Notes: a model not told the origin generated them from the sequence alone. DNA of 14,103 nt from Trueperaceae bacterium (GCA_024636105.1 JAGXHO010000040.1:1-14103), one strand, 5' to 3'; positions 1 to 7,855 are shown, counted from the stretch's first letter. Program-made: numbers and translations.

Positions 1-19
1 AGATGTGTATAAGAGACAG
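1..19 (+). other. Tn5/Nextera mosaic-end adapter remnant (artefact)
   Basis: The first 19 bases, AGATGTGTATAAGAGACAG, are exactly the Tn5 transposase mosaic end used in Nextera tagmentation libraries. They are library sequence, not genome. The biological sequence begins at base 20, inside the tsaD reading frame. Any reading frame starting within these bases and translating to MYKRQ... is spurious. Confidence 0.97.
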
Positions 20-179
20 GCTCGCCACCGACAACGGCGCGATGATCGCGCTGGCCGCCGCGCAGCGGCTGTCGGCGGGCGCCGTGGACCCGAGCGACCT
101 GCGCGCCGACGCCACGCCGTACCTGCCGCTCGCCGACGCCGTCGCGCGGCCGCGCGACGCGACGCCGCGGCGAAGCTGA
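20..179 (+). CDS. tsaD: tRNA N6-adenosine threonylcarbamoyltransferase TsaD, C-terminal fragment
   Basis: Only the last 52 codons are present (first full codon at 21, TGA at 177-179); the rest lies beyond the contig edge. TsaD is the ASKHA-fold subunit that transfers threonylcarbamoyl from threonylcarbamoyl-AMP to A37 of ANN-decoding tRNAs. The fragment opens with LATDNGAMIALAAAQRLSAG, matching the family's C-terminal C/A-TDNxAMIA block, whose Asp is a metal ligand, followed by the usual short tail with a DLxxxAxPxLPL-like segment. It ends 16 bp before the stop codon of the opposite-strand CBS-domain gene. The truncation is an assembly edge: the frame runs straight into the adapter. The call rests on one well-conserved motif plus its position at the C-terminus. 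Confidence 0.85.
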
Positions 180-195
180 CGCGGGCCGCCCAGCC

Positions 196-756
196 TCAGC
201 GCACGGGGCCCCACAAGCCAGCCAGGAACGCCTCCTGCGTCACGACGCCGATCACCTTCTCGCCGTCCACGACCACGACCAACTGCTCGTGCGACAGCGG
301 GCGCCGCAGGTCGGTCACGGCGACGTCGCCCGGCACCTTGACGAGCTCGTCCCACGAAGTGATCCGTTCGCGCCGCACGCCGGATACGCCGATCGGCACG
401 CCCCCTTCCTGGACGATCACCACGCGGTGGTCGGCGAGCGTCTGGAGAGCGGCAGCCGAATCGACCAGCGGCACGCGTTCGGCGACCCGGCGCGCGGTCG
501 GTGGCGCCACCAGCCCGAACGACAGCAGCGTCGGGCTCGGAAGCCGCAGCGCGGAGCGCACCCAGCCCAGGGCCGTGACGAACGCGACGAGGAAGACGAC
601 CCCCTCGACGAGGCCGGCGAGGTTGAAGCCGACGAAGCCGAGCCGCCCCTCGCGGCCGAGCGCCAGGAAGGCGAGGAAGGCGATGAAGAGCGCGAAGGCG
701 ACCGAGGCCGAGGCGGCGAGGGCGGCTTGACGACGGAGCTGGTCGGGGCGACGCAT
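196..756 (-). CDS. Membrane-anchored CBS-domain-pair protein
   Basis: A 186-residue protein. Residues about 11-34 and 44-66 are two hydrophobic membrane helices, joined by a short loop. Residues about 90-184 form a CBS pair: first repeat about 93-130 (VPLVDSAAALQTLADHRVVIV), second about 148-182, ending in the typical GEKVIGVVTQEAFL pattern. CBS pairs usually bind adenosyl ligands such as AMP, ATP or S-adenosylmethionine and act as regulatory modules. No enzymatic domain is attached; in particular there is no HExxH as in site-2 protease-CBS fusions. The start is well fixed: AGGAGG at 767-772 lies 10 nt before ATG 754-756. It sits 68 bp downstream of the nucleotidyltransferase gene on the same strand, probably co-transcribed, and converges with tsaD. 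The ligand and partner cannot be inferred. Confidence 0.8.
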   Translation of the reverse strand: MRRPDQLRRQAALAASASVAFALFIAFLAFLALGREGRLGFVGFNLAGLVEGVVFLVAFVTALGWVRSALRLPSPTLLSFGLVAPPTARRVAERVPLVDSAAALQTLADHRVVIVQEGGVPIGVSGVRRERITSWDELVKVPGDVAVTDLRRPLSHEQLVVVVDGEKVIGVVTQEAFLAGLWGPVR

Positions 757-766
757 GCGCAGGGGT

Positions 767-772
767 CCTCCT
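767..772 (-). promoter_or_regulatory. Strong Shine-Dalgarno site for the CBS-domain gene
   Basis: The minus strand reads AGGAGG with a 10-nt spacer to ATG at 754-756. This is the clearest ribosome-binding site in the window. It contrasts with several neighbouring genes that have no such site and instead carry a TANNNT box just before the start codon. Confidence 0.75.
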
Positions 773-824
773 GGAGCCTAGGGCCGTGCCGAGGGCGAGG
801 TGCCCAGGGCAAGGCGCCGCGGGG

Positions 825-1661
825 CTAGGTGCCGGCGATCGTCGCGGGCGCGGGGTCGAGGGGGGGCGGCTCGGAGAGCGGTGGCAGACCGAGCGTGGCC
901 GGGAGGTGCTCGGGGTGGTCGACGTCGGCGGCGATCGCCGCGTCGTCGGAGATGAAGACGCGCGCGTCGAGCCCGAGCAGCGCGCGCACCCGTGCCTCGA
1001 TCCCATCGAGCCGCGCCCGGCCGGTGGCGAGCGCCACGAGCGTCCCCCAACCGACCTGGCGGGCGAGGGCGAAGGGCTGCTTGCGCGCCTCGTACGCGAG
1101 GTCCACGAACGGAAGCAGCGCCGGCACCGCCCGTGGGCTGAGGAGCACCGCGTTGCCACCGGTGAAACGGCCGTCGGCGAGCCGCACGAACGTCCGCTTC
1201 TGATCGGGGAAGCGTGCGAGCGCCGTAGCCTGGGCGACGACCGGGTACACGAGGTCGGCGAACGGCGCGTCGCGCAGGAACACGCTCACGCCCTCCGCGT
1301 CCCACCAGGGGATGTCGGCGGTGACGATCAGGTAGCGCGCGGTCGGATCGCGCCCCATGGCGGCGCCCAGGCCCAAGGTCAACGAGTCCACCAGGCGGTT
1401 GCCCGCCGGCAGCGCGGCGTCGACCAGACGGCGCACCCGTCCATCGGTCGGGCCCACCCACACCACGTCGTCGATGACCCCACTCGCGCGCAGCGCGGTG
1501 GCGACGTACGCGCCCATCGGGACGTCGCGCAGCGGCACCAGCGCCTTGCTCTCGGCGCCGACGGTGCGAGCGAGGCGGTCGTCGCGGTCGCCACCGGCGA
1601 GCACGACGGCGACCACCCGGCCCGAGGGTGACTTCGACGCGGGAGCGCGAACGTGGTTCAT
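825..1661 (-). CDS. MobA-like NTP transferase (nucleotidyltransferase family protein)
   Basis: A 278-residue protein with the nucleotide-sugar/MobA-type GT-A fold. Residues 16-24 are VVAVVLAGG, the nucleotide-binding loop. Lys39 in the SKALVPL segment fits the conserved catalytic Lys. TADIP at 114-118 carries the metal-binding Asp, FTGGNAVLL at 166-174 matches the family's TGGN motif, and DVDHPEHL near 247-254 is the usual C-terminal DxDxPEDL-like motif. The family transfers NMP to a phosphorylated sugar or cofactor; the substrate here is unknown, and a role in molybdenum cofactor guanylylation is not supported by neighbours. ATG 1659-1661 was chosen because the frame upstream of it is low-complexity and non-family-like and because a TATTCT box lies 9 nt before it. 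The C-terminal tail (260-278) is Pro-rich. Probably co-transcribed with the downstream CBS gene. Confidence 0.8.
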   Translation of the reverse strand: MNHVRAPASKSPSGRVVAVVLAGGDRDDRLARTVGAESKALVPLRDVPMGAYVATALRASGVIDDVVWVGPTDGRVRRLVDAALPAGNRLVDSLTLGLGAAMGRDPTARYLIVTADIPWWDAEGVSVFLRDAPFADLVYPVVAQATALARFPDQKRTFVRLADGRFTGGNAVLLSPRAVPALLPFVDLAYEARKQPFALARQVGWGTLVALATGRARLDGIEARVRALLGLDARVFISDDAAIAADVDHPEHLPATLGLPPLSEPPPLDPAPATIAGT

Positions 1662-1670
1662 GTGGTGCGC

Positions 1671-1676
1671 AGAATA
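1671..1676 (-). promoter_or_regulatory. Candidate -10 box (TATTCT) for the nucleotidyltransferase gene
   Basis: The minus strand reads TATTCT, with 9 nt separating it from ATG 1659-1661. No Shine-Dalgarno lies between, so a leaderless or nearly leaderless transcript is likely. No convincing -35 is visible. Confidence rises somewhat because fumC, the esterase and patB show the same arrangement. Confidence 0.45.
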
Positions 1677-1720
1677 CCGCGCGCGGCGGAGGTCGCCGCT
1701 GCCCCCGACCCGCCCGTGGC

Positions 1721-1754
1721 CGCGCCGCCCAGGGATGGAGCCCTGGGCGGCGCG
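1721..1754 (-). terminator. Perfect 14-bp hairpin downstream of the PEGA gene
   Basis: Bases 1721-1734 and 1741-1754 are exact reverse complements (CGCGCCGCCCAGGG on the left arm) around a 6-nt loop, ATGGAG. It begins 43 nt after the PEGA gene stop codon and lies between it and the promoter of the next minus-strand gene, which is where a terminator is expected. No T-tract follows on the minus strand, so termination would be of the GC-rich, U-poor type, or the hairpin may protect the transcript's 3' end. A protein-binding palindrome is the alternative. Confidence 0.6.
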
Positions 1755-1797
1755 ATGGTTCGAAGGGGACGGAGGGGCCGAAGCGGCGCCCCCGTGG

Positions 1798-3057
1798 TCA
1801 GAAGCGGGTCTGCCGCAGCGTGACCGCGGTCGTGCGGCCAGCATCGACGCGCACGGACTCGACGACGGTGCGGTACCCCGGCGCGACGATCGTCACCTCG
1901 TACGTGGAGGAAGCAAGGTCGCGCAGCACCAGGCGACCGGTGCCGCTCGGGATGACGCCGACGTCGCGGCCGTCGAGGTAGACGCGGGCGCCGCCGACGT
2001 TGGAGGTCAGCTCGAGGGTGCCTGCTTGGGCGCGCAGCGTCGCGTCGACGCGGGTGTCTTGGCCCGCGCGGACCTCGAAGGTGCGGCGCAGCGTGTCGTA
2101 CCCGGCGCGGCGGAACTCGACGCTGTAGGTGCCGACGTCGAAGCTGGTCGAGCCGATCGGGGTGGTGCCCAGGAAGCTGCCGTCGACGTACACGTCTGCA
2201 TCTTCGGGGGTGCTCGCGAAGCGGGCCGTGCCGGCGCGCACGACGGGGCGGAAGGTGGCGACCACGTTGGTGCTGCGGTCGGGGCGCACCTGGACGCGCT
2301 CGGCGTACGTGCCGCCCGAGGCGACGACCTCGATGTCGTACGTGCCCGGACGCAGGTCGTAGCGCAGCGGGGTGAAGCCCGCGAACGAACGGTCGACGTA
2401 CACCTCGGCGCCGCTCGGCGTGCTCGAGACCTCGAGCGTGCCGTACGCGGCCTGAGCCGGACGCGAACCGACGTAGTAGAGCGCCGTGGCCGACACCCAG
2501 TCGTTCTGGGGCAAGGGCGTCACGATGATGCGCAGTGCCCGCGCGAACGCGTCCTCGCCGATGCTCGAGGTGGCGAAGTCCTGCTCGGCGCGGAACGAGG
2601 CCAGCGTCGAGGTGTCGAGCTGGTCACGGCTGGCGATCGCGATCACCTTGGCGAGGCCGTTCGGTGGGGCGACGTTGAACTGGTACCGCGCGCCCGAGGG
2701 CGGGAAGGTACGGGTCTGACCGGCGCGAACGACGGGTTCGCTCCCGGCGCCGTCGAAGCGGTTGGGGAGGACCTGCACGATCTCGCCATCGGCGGCGATG
2801 CTGAACAGGTACACGTAGGCGTCGACCGACGACCGCACCGAGATGCGGATCGCTTCGCCTACCCCGTAGGCGGGCGTGTCGCGCCCGCTGGTGTCCTTGT
2901 CGACCCAGACCTCGAGGTCGTACGCGGGCACGGGGTTGACGACGATCGAACGCGGGCTGATGACCACGTTCTGAGCGAGCGCGGCGCCGAAGAGCGCCAG
3001 GAAGAGCGCGGCGAGGATGGACCGCACGGACGAACGACGATCGAGGGTTCGGAGCAT
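1798..3057 (-). CDS. Secreted DUF4384 and triple-PEGA-domain protein
   Basis: A 419-residue exported protein. Residues 1-28 form a signal peptide (positive RTLDRR, hydrophobic SILAALFLALFGA, cleavage after ALA). Residues about 62-145 match DUF4384, a beta-rich domain (VGEAIRISVRSSVDAYVYLF, then GEIVQVLPNRF). Three PEGA repeats follow at about 206-268, 276-340 and 346-414. The first two keep the VYVD...GxTP signature (TPSGAEVYVD, TPEDADVYVDGSFLGTTP); the third is more diverged (GARVYLDG). PEGA repeats are small beta-sandwich modules found in cell-surface proteins, so a role at the surface or outer envelope is likely, but no enzymatic activity is evident. ATG 3055-3057 was chosen because it gives a proper signal peptide and has AAAGGGGG upstream on the minus strand. 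It is divergent from the LolA-like gene, with 122 bp between starts. Confidence 0.85.
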   Translation of the reverse strand: MLRTLDRRSSVRSILAALFLALFGAALAQNVVISPRSIVVNPVPAYDLEVWVDKDTSGRDTPAYGVGEAIRISVRSSVDAYVYLFSIAADGEIVQVLPNRFDGAGSEPVVRAGQTRTFPPSGARYQFNVAPPNGLAKVIAIASRDQLDTSTLASFRAEQDFATSSIGEDAFARALRIIVTPLPQNDWVSATALYYVGSRPAQAAYGTLEVSSTPSGAEVYVDRSFAGFTPLRYDLRPGTYDIEVVASGGTYAERVQVRPDRSTNVVATFRPVVRAGTARFASTPEDADVYVDGSFLGTTPIGSTSFDVGTYSVEFRRAGYDTLRRTFEVRAGQDTRVDATLRAQAGTLELTSNVGGARVYLDGRDVGVIPSGTGRLVLRDLASSTYEVTIVAPGYRTVVESVRVDAGRTTAVTLRQTRF

Positions 3058-3079
3058 GTGGGGCCCCCTTTCTGAGACC

Positions 3080-3085
3080 ACGCTA
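3080..3085 (-). promoter_or_regulatory. Candidate -10 box (TAGCGT) for the PEGA gene
   Basis: The minus strand reads TGCTAGCGT, an extended -10-like element, 22 nt before ATG 3055-3057. A purine-rich AAAGGGGG Shine-Dalgarno lies between the two. Unlike the leaderless-type genes, this gene would have a short leader of roughly 15 nt. No clear -35 is visible. Confidence 0.35.
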
Positions 3086-3179
3086 GCACCGACACCCCCG
3101 AGCCCCACCTGTGGATGTGCTGAACGGCCCTTCACGTTCGACGACCCGTTCGCCCTGGTTCGGCGCGCGATACTGCGGC

Positions 3180-3886
3180 ATGACACGAGTACGCCCGCCC
3201 CTCCGCACCCCCTGGATCGTCCCCCTCTTCCTCGTCGCCGCGGCGTTCGCGTCCATAGCCGACGCGCAGGAGCGCAGCGTCGACGACGTCCTGGCCGCCC
3301 TCGAGGCCAGCGCTGCGGCGATCGTCGACCTCGCCTTCGTCCTCGAGGGCGAGCTGATCGACGAGGCCGGCCAGACCTTCCGCCTCGAGGTCGAGGTGCT
3401 CGCGATCCCCGCCGAGCCGGCGATCGGCCTCTACATCCTCCAGCCCGACGCCATCGCCGACAACCAGATCGTGGTCGCCGGAGACGAGGTACGCAGCTAC
3501 ACCTTCTTGACGAACCAGGTGAGCCTCTTCGACGTGTCCGATCCCGATGCCTTCGGCGGGCTCATCGAACCGAGCGCCGATGGCTCGCTGCCGCTGTCGC
3601 TCGACCTCGCGGCGGTCTTCGCCGGCTGGGACGCCACGATCGAGGACGACGCGGGCGCCACCGTCACGGTCCGCTTCGCCAACCGGGATCCGGACGCGGC
3701 GATGCAGACGGTGCTCGCCACCGTGACTAGCGACACGTGGGACCCCGTGCGCCTGGTGTTCCTCCGCGCGGGCGACGCGCTGTTCGCCGACCTGCGCTTC
3801 GTCGACTGGAGCCGCGACCAGGGGCTGACGCTCGACGAGGTCACGTACCTGCCGGACGACGCCGAGGTGTTGGACCGGCGCCGCGA

Positions 3887-3890
<4 letters not shown>
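3180..3890 (+). CDS. Exported LolA-like / lipoprotein-sorting-type protein
   Basis: A 236-residue protein. Residues 1-29 are a signal peptide (RVRPPLRT, hydrophobic [16 protein letters not shown], cleavage after ADA). The mature part starts with the LolA-like helix [20 protein letters not shown] and continues as alternating beta strands ([37 protein letters not shown]), the order of the half-barrel that binds lipoprotein acyl chains in LolA/LppX-type proteins. The assignment is by pattern, so the exact cargo is uncertain. ATG 3180-3182 was preferred to an upstream ATG at 3111 because only it begins at the signal peptide. Its stop TAG (3888-3890) overlaps the fumC stop on the other strand. GATACT lies 5 nt before the start, a weak leaderless-type box. 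Confidence 0.7.
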
Positions 3891-5272
<1,382 letters not shown>

Positions 5273-5278
5273 GCGTCG

Positions 5279-5284
5279 ATGCTA
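5279..5284 (-). promoter_or_regulatory. fumC: Leaderless-type -10 box (TAGCAT) of fumC
   Basis: The minus strand reads TAGCAT followed by 6 nt and then ATG at 5270-5272. With a -10 this close, transcription would start at or next to the A of the start codon, giving a leaderless mRNA. No Shine-Dalgarno or clear -35 is seen. Confidence 0.5.
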
Positions 5285-5305
5285 CTACCGGCGGTCACGC
5301 GGGGA

Positions 5306-6277
5306 TCACGGCCGCAGCGCCGCCGCGAAGGCGTCCGCCAACCCGTCGCGCCAACAGCCCCAGTTGTGGCCGGCCGCCCGCTCGGCGTACGCCACATCGG
5401 CACCGTTCGCGGTCAGTGCCTCGCGAACGCGTCGGTTCACCGGCGCCAACCAATCGAGCGTGCCCACGTCCAGCACCCACCGAAGGTGGGCACCGGCGCC
5501 CGCCGCGAGCCGCTCGGCGAGCCACGTACGCTCCGTTTCGTGGTGGCGGCGGTCGTCGGGGGCGCCGAGGAACGCGCCCCCCTGCGCGACCACGCCGGTC
5601 CAGTCGTCGGGCGCGTGCAGCGCCAAGGTCGCCGCCGCCAGCCCCCCCAGGCTCGCGCCCATCGCCCACCACCCGGCGCCGACGGCGTACTCGTCGGCGA
5701 CGAACGGGCGCACCTCGTCGTGTACGAAGCGCAGGTGGCGCTCGTCCCAGGCGTACTCGCCGATCCGGTCGTCCGGCTCCAGGAACACGAGGTGCGCCGG
5801 CCGCGCGCGGCCCTGCCGGACCAGCGCCGCGAGCACGTCGGCGGCGCGCGCCAGCCGCTGGTACGCGACGCCGTCGTGCAGCACGACCACCGGCAGCGGT
5901 CCGTGCGCATCGGGCGGCGACGCGACCACCACCCGTCGCTCCGCGCCGAACGCGCTCGAGGCGAGCTTGTGGCGCCGCACCGTCCAGGCCGGGTCCGCCT
6001 CGGGCGGATCGGCCAGCGGGTGCGGCCGGTACGCGGGGCCGCGCACCTCGGTCACCTCGGGGTACCAGGGGTTCGATCCGGTGGCGCCTCGCTCGGGGTC
6101 GGCGCGCACGCCCCCGGCGCCATCGACGAAGGCGTACTCGAAGCGGACGTCGTCGGGCAGGTCCAGCGTGAAGCGCGCCACGGCGCTCGCGTCGAGCGGG
6201 TGCGGCGCGCGGTGCATGTCGGTGAGGTCGCTGTACACGAAGCGCGCCCAGTCGGGCACGCGGATCTCGAGGCGCAT
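5306..6277 (-). CDS. Enterochelin-esterase-like alpha/beta hydrolase
   Basis: A 323-residue protein of the Fes/esterase D type. Residues about 1-85 form an N-terminal beta-sandwich-like domain as in Fes proteins; residues about 110-320 form the alpha/beta-hydrolase domain. The nucleophile elbow GASLGG places Ser209 as nucleophile. The histidine is likely His304 in GHNWGCWRDGL, a typical GHxWxxWR ending, and the acid is probably Asp275 in the DVGTLDW segment. The REY-like block IGEYAWDERHLRFVHDEVRPF (172-192) is also typical. No signal peptide, so probably cytosolic. Siderophore genes are absent nearby, so the true ester substrate is unknown. ATG 6275-6277 was chosen for fit to the family N-terminus and for TAGCGT 7 nt upstream. 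The gene is divergent from patB across 54 bp. Confidence 0.82.
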   Translation of the reverse strand: MRLEIRVPDWARFVYSDLTDMHRAPHPLDASAVARFTLDLPDDVRFEYAFVDGAGGVRADPERGATGSNPWYPEVTEVRGPAYRPHPLADPPEADPAWTVRRHKLASSAFGAERRVVVASPPDAHGPLPVVVLHDGVAYQRLARAADVLAALVRQGRARPAHLVFLEPDDRIGEYAWDERHLRFVHDEVRPFVADEYAVGAGWWAMGASLGGLAAATLALHAPDDWTGVVAQGGAFLGAPDDRRHHETERTWLAERLAAGAGAHLRWVLDVGTLDWLAPVNRRVREALTANGADVAYAERAAGHNWGCWRDGLADAFAAALRP

Positions 6278-6331
6278 GACGACCACGCTACCCGCCGCGC
6301 CGCTGCGGCCACGTCGGATACCATGCCCGCC
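6278..6331. promoter_or_regulatory. Divergent esterase/patB promoter region with mirrored -10 boxes
   Basis: The 54-bp gap holds two TANNNT boxes, each exactly 7 nt from its start codon: TAGCGT on the minus strand at 6285-6290 for the esterase, and TACCAT on the plus strand at 6319-6324 for patB. Neither gene has a Shine-Dalgarno. The boxes are 28 bp apart, so the two polymerase footprints would overlap and the promoters may exclude each other. No -35 consensus is evident on either strand. Confidence 0.55.
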
Positions 6332-7510
6332 ATGTCCGCAACCATCGATCCCCGCGCCGCCTTCGAGGCCGCCACCGAAACCGCACTGCGCGCCAAGCCC
6401 TCGGCCAAGTGGACGCGCTACGACCCCGACGTGCTGCCCGTGTGGGTCGCCGACATGGACTTCCCGCCCGCGGAGCCGATCCGCCGGGCGCTGCACGCGC
6501 ACCTCGACCACGGCGGCTACGGCTACCCGCCGTTCGGCGGCACCCCCGGACTGGTCGACGCGCTCACCGAGCGGCTCGCGACCCGCTTCGACTGGCATGT
6601 CGACCGCGAAGCCGTCCACCCGATGGCCGGCATCATCCCCGGGCTCTTCCTCGGCACCCTCGCCACCACCGGACCCGGCGAACAGGTCGTGGTGCAGCCA
6701 CCGATCTACCCGCCGTTCTTCGCCGCCATCCGCCAGTCGCAGCGGGTGGTGATCGAGAACCCGATGGTCGACGACGGCGCGCGCTACGTCATGGACCTCG
6801 AACACCTGCGCTCGGCGATCACGCCGGCGACCCGCGCGCTCATGTTCTGCAACCCGCACAACCCGACCGGCCGGGTGTTCGCGCGCGCCGAGCTCGAGGC
6901 CCTGGCCGAGGTCGTGCTCGAGCACCGCCTCTGGGTGATCAGCGACGAGCTGCACGCCGACCTGGTCTTGGACGGTCGCCACGTGCCGTTCGCGTCGCTG
7001 TCGCCCGAGGTCGCGCAGCGGACGATCACCATGTACGGGCCGACCAAGGCCTTCAACCTCGCGGGCTTCAAGGTCGGCTTCCTGATCGCCGAGAACCCGG
7101 CGCTGCTCGCGCGCGTCAAGGAGATCGCCGGCTACTCGCAACCCGGGGTCAACGTGATGGGCCAGGTCGCGGCCCAGGCGGCGTTCCGCGAGGGCGACGC
7201 GTGGCTCGAGGCGGCGCTCGGCTACCTGCGCGCCAACCGGGACCATCTGGTCGCGCGCCTGGCGGCCGAGGCGCCCGCGGTCCGGACGTACGCCCCCGAG
7301 GGCACCTACCTGGTGTGGCTCGACTTCCACGCTACCGGCCTCGGCGACGACCCCGCCGCCGTGCTGCTCGAGCGCGGCCGGGTGGCCCTCAACGCCGGCG
7401 GCGACTACGGGATCGGCGGTGCCGGGTTCGCGCGGCTCAACTTCGCCACGAGCCGCACCACGCTCGACGCGGCGCTCGACCGGGTCGTCGGGGTGGTCGG
7501 CGGCGGCTGA
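6332..7510 (+). CDS. patB: MalY/PatB-type pyridoxal-phosphate C-S lyase (cystathionine beta-lyase family)
   Basis: A 392-residue fold-type I PLP enzyme of the MalY/PatB branch, which cleaves cystathionine or cysteine conjugates to a thiol, pyruvate and ammonia. The N-terminal KWTRYDPDVLPVWVADMDFP (26-45) is the branch's diagnostic block. NPHNPTGRVF is at 174-183, SDELHADLV with the PLP-ring Asp at 204-212, and MYGPTKAFNLAG puts the Schiff-base lysine at Lys239. The C-terminal RLNFATSR carries the carboxylate-binding Arg. Length is normal. ATG 6332-6334 (MSATID) is preferred to the in-frame ATG at 6323, which overlaps the -10 box TACCAT; from 6332 the box lies 7 nt upstream, giving a leaderless start. 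Physiological role, methionine biosynthesis or sulfur scavenging, is not shown by neighbours. Confidence 0.9.
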   Translation: MSATIDPRAAFEAATETALRAKPSAKWTRYDPDVLPVWVADMDFPPAEPIRRALHAHLDHGGYGYPPFGGTPGLVDALTERLATRFDWHVDREAVHPMAGIIPGLFLGTLATTGPGEQVVVQPPIYPPFFAAIRQSQRVVIENPMVDDGARYVMDLEHLRSAITPATRALMFCNPHNPTGRVFARAELEALAEVVLEHRLWVISDELHADLVLDGRHVPFASLSPEVAQRTITMYGPTKAFNLAGFKVGFLIAENPALLARVKEIAGYSQPGVNVMGQVAAQAAFREGDAWLEAALGYLRANRDHLVARLAAEAPAVRTYAPEGTYLVWLDFHATGLGDDPAAVLLERGRVALNAGGDYGIGGAGFARLNFATSRTTLDAALDRVVGVVGGG

Positions 7511-7577
7511 GGTCCGGGCGACGCGCGGCGCGCCCATCGACCGAGAAAGATGTCATATCCCCGTGACACCCGGGGGC

Positions 7578-7583
7578 TAAGAT
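7578..7583 (+). promoter_or_regulatory. Candidate -10 box (TAAGAT) upstream of the repeats
   Basis: TAAGAT lies between two arms of an inverted repeat, GTGAC (7563-7567) and GTCAC (7587-7591). A second short stem, CCCCG/CGGGG, lies just upstream at 7559-7575. If active, a transcript would begin near 7590 and carry both hairpin repeats before the GH26 gene. No good -35 hexamer at 16-18 bp was found. Confidence 0.3.
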
Positions 7584-7611
7584 TGGGTCACGAGGCTTCG
7601 GCCCCGTGTAC

Positions 7612-7677
7612 GGACGCGATGAAACCTGCCTCGTATCTGGGCGCTTGAGGTAGGTGGAGCGAGTAGCGCAACCGGCC
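7612..7677 (+). repeat. 66-bp hairpin repeat, copy 1
   Basis: Starts with GGACGCGATGAA, then a 9-bp stem ACCTGCCTC (7624-7632) and GAGGTAGGT (7647-7655) around the 14-nt loop GTATCTGGGCGCTT, then a 22-nt tail from 7656 to 7677 (GGAGCGAGTAGCGCAACC...). It aligns without gaps to copy 2 exactly 178 bp downstream: 55 of 66 positions are identical and all 11 differences lie in the stem or loop. The pattern points to selection on the fold rather than on coding. Confidence 0.85.
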
Positions 7678-7749
7678 GTTTTGAGTCGTCCCACTCACCA
7701 CAGCCGTTGATGCCCAGAGCGAGGCCCCTCCCGGGTCCCGCACTGCAAG

Positions 7750-7766
7750 GCCCGAACCGTTCGGGC
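7750..7766. repeat. Short perfect hairpin between the repeat copies
   Basis: GCCCGAA (7750-7756) and TTCGGGC (7760-7766) pair perfectly over 7 bp around a CCG loop. It lies in the spacer between the two 66-bp repeats. Without a T-tract it is not a clear terminator; it may be part of the same structured element. Confidence 0.5.
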
Positions 7767-7789
7767 GCCCGGCGCGAGCTGGGTTCGAT

Positions 7790-7855
7790 GGACGCGATGA
7801 AGTCTGCTCTGCATTTGGGCGCTTGGAGCAGATGGAGCGAGTAGCGCAACCGGCC
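7790..7855 (+). repeat. 66-bp hairpin repeat, copy 2
   Basis: Same architecture as copy 1: identical 12-nt head, stem GTCTGCTCT (7802-7810) and GGAGCAGAT (7825-7833), loop GCATTTGGGCGCTT, identical 22-nt tail. Against copy 1, pairs 2 and 7 change C-G to T-A and pair 8 changes T-A to C-G, each by two substitutions. Pairs 1, 5 and 9 change through G-T wobble. All nine pairs stay formable. Confidence 0.85.

Noticed and set aside
5..730. A 241-codon plus-strand frame beginning MYKRQ
   Set aside because: It starts inside the sequencing adapter, is Arg/Ala/Thr-rich and runs opposite the CBS-domain gene, which has a strong ribosome-binding site and family-like sequence.
1662..1844. Upstream extension of the nucleotidyltransferase gene to ATG 1844
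   Set aside because: The extra 61 residues are low-complexity, would cover the 14-bp hairpin and the TATTCT box, and have no counterpart in the family, which begins just before the LAGG loop.
7511..7545. Imperfect hairpin GGGCG/CGCCC after patB as a terminator
   Set aside because: Only a 5-bp stem with no T-tract; such pairs are expected by chance at this GC content.
7612..7855. Integron attC sites or a CRISPR array
   Set aside because: Only two units exist, too long and too far apart for CRISPR, and there are no cas genes. The ends do not match the attC core patterns GTTRRRY and RYYYAAC, and no integrase is present.
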